From: Gemmatimonadota bacterium
GTDB taxonomy: Bacteria; Gemmatimonadota; Gemmatimonadetes; Longimicrobiales; Gaopeijiaceae
DNA: 47,841 bases
Direction of reading: 5' to 3'
Assembly (NCBI GenBank): GCA_022822445.1
Contig: JAJEBR010000028.1
Coordinates: 1-47,841, forward strand
A model generated the notes under the pieces. The model was not told where the DNA came from and ran no database searches. It saw only the letters and a program-made list of their open reading frames with translations. A program made the position numbers and the translations under genes. Below are positions 42,168-47,841 of this stretch, piece after piece. Position 1 is the first letter of the stretch; the number at the start of each line of letters is the position of its first letter.

Positions 42168-45100
42168 AGAAGCGGGGACCGGCGGGACTGATGCGGACGC
42201 CGAGGAGTTCGGGGCGTTCGGATCCCGAGCTGACGGCAACCAGGCTGGCGGCGTCCGAACCGGCGGCGCACGCCTCGCCGTCGACATCGGCGGCACCTTC
42301 ACCGATGTGGCGCTCGAAGCGCGCGGCCGCCTCGTCACCACGAAGGTCCTCACCACCCGGGCGGCCCCGGAACGGGGCGTTCTCGCGGGCGTGCGCCAGG
42401 TCCTGGAGATGGGCGCGGTGGCCCCCGCCGCGGTGCGGCTCGTCATCCACGGCACGACCCTGGCCACCAACGCGATCATCGAACGCAAGGGTGCGAAGAC
42501 CGCGCTGATCGTGACCGAAGGGCACCGCGACGCCCTCGAGATGGCCCAGGAGAACCGCTTCGAGCAGTACGACATCGGGGTCGACCGGCCGCCGCCGCTG
42601 GTCCCGCGCCACCTGCGCCTCCCGGTCACCGAGCGGGTCGACCGGCGCGGCCGGGTCCTCATCCCCCTCTGCGAGGACTCCGTGCGGGCCGTCCTGCCCC
42701 ACCTGGACCGGCACGGGGTGGAATCGGTTGCGGTCGGCCTCATCCACGGCTACGCCAACCCCGCGCACGAGCGCCGCATCGCGGAGATTCTCGGGGCCGA
42801 GCGGCCCGGCCTGGCGGTCACCCTCGCGTCCGACGTCTGCCCCGAGATCCGCGAATACGAGCGCCTCTCCACCGCCTGCGCCAACGCCTACGTGCAGCCG
42901 CTGATGGCGCGCTATCTGACCGGCCTCGCGGCTGCGCTGCGGGACGAGGGCCTGGCCTGCCCCTTCCTGCTGATGACCTCGGGCGGCGGACTGACCACCC
43001 TGGACACCGCGGTCGCGGCCCCGATCCGACTGGTCGAGTCGGGCCCGGCCGGCGGCGCGATCCTGGCCAGCCACCTCGCGCGGGACCTCGCGCTGGGCGA
43101 CGTGCTCTCCTTCGACATGGGGGGCACCACCGCCAAGCTCTGCGTGATCGACGGCGGCGAGCCGCTCCACTCGCGCACCTTCGAGGTGGCGCGCAGCTAC
43201 CGCTTCAAGCAGGGCAGCGGGCTGCCCGTTCGGATCCCGGTGATCGAGATGGTGGAGATCGGGGCGGGGGGCGGTTCGATCGCGGGGGTGGACGATCTGG
43301 ACCGCATTCATGTGGGGCCCGAGAGCGCAGGGTCGGAGCCGGGTCCGGCGGCGTATGGGCGGGGCGGGGAAGAGCCGACCGTCACCGATGCGGACGTGGT
43401 GCTGGGGCGCATCGATCCCGCGCTGTTTGCAGGGGGCGCGATCGGGCTGGACCGGGGCCGGGCCGAGGCGGCGATCGCGGGCCGGGTGGGCGGCAGGCTG
43501 GGGATGGAGACGGAGGTGGCCGCGCTGGGGATGAGCGAGATGGTGGACGAGAACATGTCCAACGCCGCACGCACTCACGCGATCGAGTGGGGGAAGGGGC
43601 TGGGTGGGCGGACTGTGGTGGCGTTCGGGGGATCGGCGCCGATCCACGCGGCGCGTGTGGCGGAGAAGCTCGAGGTGGACCGGTTCATCGTGCCGGGACA
43701 TGCGGGGGTGGGCTCGGCGGTGGGGTTCCTGCTGGCGCCGATCTCGTTCGAGGTCGTGCAGAGCCGCTACATGCGCCTCTCCGCGTTCGATCCGGAGCTG
43801 GTGCGCGAGGTACTCGCCGGGATGAGGGGGGAGGCGGCGGCGGTGGTGGGGAGCGGGGCACCGGGGGCCGAGACGACGGAGCGCGCCCATGCGTACATGC
43901 GGTACGTGGGGCAGGGTCACGAGATCGGGGTGGAGCTGCCGCGGGGGGTGGTGGCCGCGCGGGACTCGGAAGCAGACTCGGAAGGGAACTCGGAAGGGAA
44001 CTCGGAAGCAGACTCGGAAGCGAACTCGGAAGCGAACCCGGCAGCGGACTCTGACCCGGCCGCGGAATCGGAGGCGGCCCCGGGGCCAGTCGCCGCGCTG
44101 CGTGCCGCCTTCGACCACGCCTACGAACAGGTGTACGGGCGTACGATCCCGGGCCTCGACATCGAGGTGCTGAGCTGGACCCTGGTGGTGTCGGCGCCGG
44201 GGCGCGGCGGGCCGGTAACGGACGACGCTTCCCGCCGTCGGCCGCACGACGCCTCGGCCGCGCCCGCCGGCGTTTCAGCTGAACCCCCCACTGTCGTAGC
44301 AGCGGATCGCGACGCCTCAGCCGCAGATCGCGACATTTCAGCTGAAACGTTCGGCCCCGGCCATCCCCCGTCCCCCCCCACCCCGCCCGCCTTCACCGAC
44401 CTCTTCGCGAGCGCCGCGGAGGGCCATGTCAGGGCCGCCATCCACCATCGCCCCGACCTGCCGCGACACGCCACCATCCCCGGCCCCGCACTCATCGCCG
44501 AGGAGCAGACCACCACTGTCGTGCCGGGGGGCTGGGAGGCGCGCGTCCTCCCCGGCGGCCACCTCCTCGTCGAACGCCGCACCCGCCAGGCCGCCCGCAC
44601 CGGCGTCTCCGCCCTCGAAGACCAGGTCATGTGGAGCCGCCTCCTCTCGGTTGTGGAGGAGCAGGCCCGCACCCTCGTCCGCACCGCCTTTTCCACCCCC
44701 GTCCGCGAAGCTGGCGACCTCTCCGCCGGCGTCTTCGACCTGCAGGGCCGCATGCTGGCCCAGGCCGTCACGGGAACGCCCGGGCACGTCAACGCGATGG
44801 CCGCCTCGGTGGGCTGCTTCCTGCGCGACCACCCGGCCCACACCCTGCGCGAGGGCGACGTCCTCGTCACCAACGACCCCTGGGAGGGCACCGGCCACCT
44901 CAACGACTTCACGGTCGTCACCCCGGCCTTCCTGAACGGCGACCTGGTCGCGCTCTTCGCCGCCACCAGCCACATCGCCGACGTGGGCGGACGCGGCTTC
45001 GGCGCCGACGCCAACCAGGTCTTCGAAGAGGGGATCCGCATCCCGATCGGCTACCTCATCCGCGGCGGCACGGTCGACGAGACCCTCATGCGGATGGTCC

Positions 45101-46269
45101 GCGCCAACGTCCGCGAACCCGATGTCGCCCAGGGCGACCTCTACTCCCTCGCGGCCTGCAACGAGGCCGGGTGCGAACGCCTCGCCGCCATGATGACCGA
45201 GTTCGGCCTCGATTCCCTCGACGACCTCGCCGAGATGATCGTCTCCACCTCCCGGCGCGCCATGCTCGACCGCATCCGTGCACTCCGCCCCGGCACCTAC
45301 CGCCACCGCATGACCATCGACGGCTACGACCGGGACCTCGACCTGGTTTGCACCCTCACCGTCTCCCCCGACGGAATCCACATCGACTGGGACGGCACTT
45401 CGCCGATGTCGCCCTTCGGCATCAACGTGCCGGAGACCTACACCCGCGCCTATGCGTCCTTCGGCGTCCGCTGCGTGGTCGGGTCGGAAGTCCCCAACAA
45501 CGCGGGCTCCCTGAGCGCGATCACCGTCACCGCCCCCCGCGGCTGCCTCCTCAACGCGCCCCCGCCGGCCGCCGTCTCCGCCCGCCATTCGATCGGCCAG
45601 ATGCTGCCGGACGTCGTTCTCGGCGCGCTCGGCCAGGCGATGCCGCCGGGTTCCGTCCCCGCCGAGGGTTCGTCCTGCCTCTGGAACCCGGTCATCATGG
45701 GGGGTCCCGGGCTGGCCGGCTCGTACGGCTACGGCGACGCGGAGCCGTTCGTCGTCAACCCGTTCCATACCGGCGGCACCGGCGCGCGCCCCGGCAAGGA
45801 CGGACTCTCCGCGACCTCCTTTCCCTCGGGGGTGCGGTCCACCCCGATCGAGATCACCGAGACGGTCGCACCGCTCATCTTCTGGCGGAAGGAGTACATT
45901 CCGGACTCGGGCGGGGCGGGGGAGCATCGGGGTGGTCTGGGCCAGGTCATGGAGGTGGCGCACGCGGAAGGGGCGGCCTTCGCGGTCTCCAAGATGTTCG
46001 AGCGGGTGCGCAACGCCGCGCGGGGGAGGGATGGGGGTGGGGCGGGCGCTCCCGGGCGGGTCCACGTGCCAGGTGCGGGGGAGCTGCGTGTGAAGGGGCG
46101 CGAGGTGGTGCCGCCAGGACACCGGATCGTGATGGCGACGCCGGGGGGCGGGGGGCTGGGGGATCCGTGCCGCCGCGCCCGCGAGAAGGTGCGCGAGGAC
46201 GTGCTGGACGGGTATGTTACTGCGGATGCGGCGGAACGGGAATACGGCATGAAGGAGGAAGAATCGTGA
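42160..46269 (+). CDS. fused hydantoinase/oxoprolinase A-B protein
   Basis: A 1369-residue fusion of the two hydantoinase subunits. HyuA (about residues 30-800) shows the ATPase-like start RLAVDIGGTFTDVA, TTLATNAIIERKGAKTAL and FDMGGTTAKLC. HyuB begins near residue 818 (LEDQVMWSRLLSVVEEQART) and has TNDPWEGTGHLNDF, SHIADVGG and SVSARHSIGQM-type segments. Such enzymes hydrolyse cyclic imides or 5-oxoproline with ATP in the cytoplasm; the exact ring is unknown. HyuA carries a Ser/Glu/Ala insertion from about residue 602 to 650, made by a 12-bp DNA repeat, and another disordered stretch near 690-740. The fused order matches eukaryotic 5-oxoprolinase. The stop overlaps the next GTG. Confidence 0.88.
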   Translation: MAEEAGTGGTDADAEEFGAFGSRADGNQAGGVRTGGARLAVDIGGTFTDVALEARGRLVTTKVLTTRAAPERGVLAGVRQVLEMGAVAPAAVRLVIHGTTLATNAIIERKGAKTALIVTEGHRDALEMAQENRFEQYDIGVDRPPPLVPRHLRLPVTERVDRRGRVLIPLCEDSVRAVLPHLDRHGVESVAVGLIHGYANPAHERRIAEILGAERPGLAVTLASDVCPEIREYERLSTACANAYVQPLMARYLTGLAAALRDEGLACPFLLMTSGGGLTTLDTAVAAPIRLVESGPAGGAILASHLARDLALGDVLSFDMGGTTAKLCVIDGGEPLHSRTFEVARSYRFKQGSGLPVRIPVIEMVEIGAGGGSIAGVDDLDRIHVGPESAGSEPGPAAYGRGGEEPTVTDADVVLGRIDPALFAGGAIGLDRGRAEAAIAGRVGGRLGMETEVAALGMSEMVDENMSNAARTHAIEWGKGLGGRTVVAFGGSAPIHAARVAEKLEVDRFIVPGHAGVGSAVGFLLAPISFEVVQSRYMRLSAFDPELVREVLAGMRGEAAAVVGSGAPGAETTERAHAYMRYVGQGHEIGVELPRGVVAARDSEADSEGNSEGNSEADSEANSEANPAADSDPAAESEAAPGPVAALRAAFDHAYEQVYGRTIPGLDIEVLSWTLVVSAPGRGGPVTDDASRRRPHDASAAPAGVSAEPPTVVAADRDASAADRDISAETFGPGHPPSPPTPPAFTDLFASAAEGHVRAAIHHRPDLPRHATIPGPALIAEEQTTTVVPGGWEARVLPGGHLLVERRTRQAARTGVSALEDQVMWSRLLSVVEEQARTLVRTAFSTPVREAGDLSAGVFDLQGRMLAQAVTGTPGHVNAMAASVGCFLRDHPAHTLREGDVLVTNDPWEGTGHLNDFTVVTPAFLNGDLVALFAATSHIADVGGRGFGADANQVFEEGIRIPIGYLIRGGTVDETLMRMVRANVREPDVAQGDLYSLAACNEAGCERLAAMMTEFGLDSLDDLAEMIVSTSRRAMLDRIRALRPGTYRHRMTIDGYDRDLDLVCTLTVSPDGIHIDWDGTSPMSPFGINVPETYTRAYASFGVRCVVGSEVPNNAGSLSAITVTAPRGCLLNAPPPAAVSARHSIGQMLPDVVLGALGQAMPPGSVPAEGSSCLWNPVIMGGPGLAGSYGYGDAEPFVVNPFHTGGTGARPGKDGLSATSFPSGVRSTPIEITETVAPLIFWRKEYIPDSGGAGEHRGGLGQVMEVAHAEGAAFAVSKMFERVRNAARGRDGGGAGAPGRVHVPGAGELRVKGREVVPPGHRIVMATPGGGGLGDPCRRAREKVREDVLDGYVTADAAEREYGMKEEES
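43964..44047 (+). repeat. 12-bp in-frame tandem repeat in HyuA domain
   Basis: Seven 12-base units of the form ACTCGGAAGNNN start at 43964, 43976, 43988, 44000, 44012, 44024 and 44036 (the last one altered). Because 12 is a multiple of three, changes in copy number keep the frame and only lengthen or shorten the Ser-Glu-Ala/Gly-Asn/Asp linker. Confidence 0.9.
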
Positions 46270-47162
46270 AGAGATTGCGGACATTCATCGCCCTGGCTCT
46301 GTTGCTCGCCGCGTCGGCAGCCTGCAAGGAAGAGCCGCAGACGACCGACCCCGTCAACGACCCGGTCCACACTATCGGCGGCGACCGACCAGCCACGCTG
46401 ACGCTGCCAGATGGCTACGATGGCAACACGCCCATCCCGCTGGTGATGGTGCTTCACGGATTCACCGGCAACGCGGGGTGGACCGACAACAGATTCGGAA
46501 TCTCGAAGCGGGTCAATGCGGACGACATCGCCGTCGTTCTGCCCAACGGAACCCGCGATCCGGAAGACCAGTCCTTCTGGAACGCCACAGAGTTCTGCTG
46601 CAACTTCCACGGTAGCACCGTCGACGATGTCGCCTACCTGAACAGCCTGGTCGAAGACGCGGCCGAACACATGGAGGTCGACGGCGTCTACTTGATCGGC
46701 CTCTCCAACGGTGGATTCATGTCCTACCGCATGGCGTGCGAGTCAATGCCTGGGCTTCGGGCGATCGCGGCCGTCGCCGGCACCTCATTCGAGGACCCCA
46801 CCAGGTGCGATGGCGCCCGCCCGATTTCGATCCTTCACATTCATGGCACTTCGGACGGCACCATCCGGTATGGCGGAGGTGGCCGCCGCGGGGGTGCAAG
46901 CTATCCCGGCGCGGAGGAGACCGTTCATCGGTGGGCCAGCCGTGCAGGGTGTGACATGGCGGCCGCGGAGACGATGGCCTCAATGGACCTTATTGAAGGG
47001 CTGCCCGACGAAGAGACGGATGTGACGCGGTACCACAGCGGATGCGATCACGGGCTGTTGATGGAACTCTGGACCATCGAAAACGGGCCGCACGTCCCGA
47101 CCTTCGACCCGGACGGCTTTGGCGCTCGGGTCGTGGCGTGGTTCCTGGCGGCGGGCGGGTAG
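46266..47162 (+). CDS. PHB-depolymerase/feruloyl-esterase-type lipoprotein
   Basis: A 298-residue exported esterase. The GTG start has AAGGAGGA upstream and overlaps the HyuAB stop (GTGA). A lipobox AASAACKEE follows the signal peptide. The LpqC/PHB depolymerase-like core shows PLVMVLHGFTGNAG, VVLPNGTRD, the nucleophile motif YLIGLSNGGFMSYRMA, an Asp in HIHGTSDGTIRYGGGG and the His in YHSGCDHGLL. Cys pairs (FCCNF and others) may form disulfides. Substrates could be plant or polymer esters; the neighbours do not decide. It is the last gene of the DinB-SDR-HyuAB operon. Confidence 0.85.
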   Translation: MKRLRTFIALALLLAASAACKEEPQTTDPVNDPVHTIGGDRPATLTLPDGYDGNTPIPLVMVLHGFTGNAGWTDNRFGISKRVNADDIAVVLPNGTRDPEDQSFWNATEFCCNFHGSTVDDVAYLNSLVEDAAEHMEVDGVYLIGLSNGGFMSYRMACESMPGLRAIAAVAGTSFEDPTRCDGARPISILHIHGTSDGTIRYGGGGRRGGASYPGAEETVHRWASRAGCDMAAAETMASMDLIEGLPDEETDVTRYHSGCDHGLLMELWTIENGPHVPTFDPDGFGARVVAWFLAAGG

Positions 47163-47207
47163 CCCAAGACACTTGAAAGCCCGCCAGCCATCGACCAGGA
47201 TTCCAGC

Positions 47208-47621
47208 ATGGCCATCAATCTGACCGAAGACGCCGTCCACGCGCTGAATCGTGCCGCCGCGGCGGCCGCGCGCGAGGACTGCGAATCGATCGCGCCGGGC
47301 CACGTTCTTGCAGGCGCAATCTCCCAGCGCGATCCCACCCTCCTGGAGGCCCTCGACCAGCTCGCACTCGACATCGAGGACCTTCCCGCACATCTCCGCG
47401 ACGCGCCCGAGGTCTACGGCGGACACCTTCCCTTCACCCCGGACGGCCACGAGGTCCTGGCTGCGGCCATCGAATCCGCCGGCCCCGGCAACGCGACCTC
47501 CAGCGCCCACCTCCTGGTCGGCGTCGCGAAGGCCGGCGACGGCGAGTCACGCGGGGTGCTGGAGGGTTGGGGGATGAAAGAGGACGCTCTCACGGCTGCC
47601 CTGATGGCAACCGATGAATGA
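47208..47621 (+). CDS. stand-alone Clp N-terminal-domain protein
   Basis: A 137-residue protein made only of two Clp-N-like repeats: LTEDAVHALNRAAAAAAR, IAPGHVLAGAI then LPFTPDGHEVLAAAIESA, SSAHLLVGVAKAGDGESRGV. In ClpA/ClpC this domain binds adaptors and substrates; here there is no ATPase module. Free-standing proteins of this type (ClpS-like or ClpC-like decoys) may regulate a Clp protease, but that is inference. It lies 45 bases after the esterase gene and just before the insertion sequence. Confidence 0.75.
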   Translation: MAINLTEDAVHALNRAAAAAAREDCESIAPGHVLAGAISQRDPTLLEALDQLALDIEDLPAHLRDAPEVYGGHLPFTPDGHEVLAAAIESAGPGNATSSAHLLVGVAKAGDGESRGVLEGWGMKEDALTAALMATDE

Positions 47622-47682
47622 CCCTTCTCGCGTCGGTCGGCGATGGATTCGTGCCGGTTTGCTGCGCCCAACGAAGCGAAAT

Positions 47683-47698
47683 GTAAACAGAACATTAC
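47683..47698. promoter_or_regulatory. GTAA-N8-TTAC dyad beside IS end
   Basis: GTAA-ACAGAACA-TTAC stands alone, flanked by T and A to make TGTAA...TTACA, and closely matches the minus-strand reading of 15791-15806. It ends four bases before the presumed left end of the IS3-type element. Confidence 0.5.
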
Positions 47699-47702
47699 AT
47701 AA

Positions 47703-47841
47703 TGGAGTTGCCCCGCTTTGGCGGACACCTTTTCGTTGGGACCAACCAAGGAGGTGAGCCATGGCGGGAAAGAGAGGGCGGTACCGGCCCGATTTCAAGG
47801 AGCGGCTGGTCGAGCTTGTGAGATCGGGGCGTAGTGTGAGA
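47703..47841 (+). mobile_element. left end of an IS3-family insertion sequence (cut by window)
   Basis: TGGAGTTGCCCC at 47703, followed by a GC-rich end, resembles IS3-family terminal repeats, which start TG. The transposase OrfA begins 58 bases inside. The right end and target duplication lie outside the window. Confidence 0.5.
47761..47841 (+). CDS. IS3-family transposase OrfA (partial)
   Basis: The first 27 residues (MAGKRGRYRPDFKERLVELV and so on) match the start of IS3-type OrfA, which carries an N-terminal HTH_Tnp_1 domain that binds the element ends. AAGGAGG lies six to seven bases before the ATG. The gene runs off the window, so OrfB and any frameshift site cannot be seen. Confidence 0.75.
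   Translation, partial: MAGKRGRYRPDFKERLVELVRSGRSVR

Noticed and set aside
42001-44247. Long minus-strand open frame opposite HyuAB
   Set aside because: The Arg-Val/Arg-Phe repeats come from the antisense of the 12-bp tandem repeat; no domain is recognisable.

Overview
This is a high-GC bacterial segment dense in exported proteins. The gene content suggests Gemmatimonadota or a related, probably environmental or marine, lineage: many beta-propeller lipoproteins and secreted propellers (6-bladed type, LVIVD/choice-of-anchor B, FG-GAP/VCBS, VPS10/BNR), a fulvocin C-related protein beside a propeller, and secreted creatininase-, M28- and dienelactone hydrolase-like enzymes. This assignment is inferred from gene content; no rRNA or other phylogenetic marker is present. 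I see no tRNA, rRNA or CRISPR array.

Layout. 1-567: remnant of a tyrosine integrase (minus strand). 568-2251: fulvocin C-related Cys-rich precursor followed by a 6-bladed propeller. 2252-3049: no convincing gene. 3050-4655: exported creatininase-like protein, an 8-bp microsatellite and a peroxiredoxin with an in-frame TGA at its catalytic Cys. 4726-8020 (minus): compact operon of an OmpA-like barrel protein, a Tyr/Ser-rich exported protein, a CcdA/DsbD membrane reductase and a TlpA-like thioredoxin. 8326-9219 (minus): dienelactone hydrolase lipoprotein. 9366-10265: MBL-fold hydrolase. 10514-13197 (minus): tandem paralogous propeller lipoproteins. 13319-14974 (minus): asparagine synthetase. 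15093-15719: a second redoxin with in-frame TGA, in a U-P-W-C motif. 15913-23861: M28-like protein, LVIVD protein, YncE-like propeller, FG-GAP protein and YkvA-domain protein. 23964-29985: small membrane protein, UMF1-type MFS transporter, ArsM, lipoprotein and a second LVIVD protein. 30139-31092: Xre/RES toxin-antitoxin pair. 31118-38186: SLC13 permease with four RCK_C domains, a very large VPS10/BNR protein, an SDR and a small coiled-coil membrane protein. 38196-40781 (minus): YjbQ-like protein and a serine beta-lactamase-like hydrolase. 40909-47162: overlapping operon of DinB-like protein, SDR, fused hydantoinase A/B and esterase lipoprotein. 47208-47621: stand-alone Clp-N-like protein. 47703-end: left end of an IS3-type insertion sequence.

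The main discovery is a pair of unrelated exported redoxins (4077-4655 and 15093-15719). In each, TGA replaces the peroxidatic/resolving cysteine codon and the reading frame continues with strong family similarity. In each, a perfect 5-6 bp hairpin follows with its apical loop starting exactly 21 nt after the TGA, as expected for a bacterial SECIS element. The first lies tail-to-tail with the CcdA-TlpA operon, which suggests a cell-envelope thiol/selenol peroxide-reduction route. A second unexplained signal is a family of AT-rich dyads, GTAA-N8-TTAC, often as paired 16-bp units, at five intergenic sites; one sits directly beside the IS3 end.
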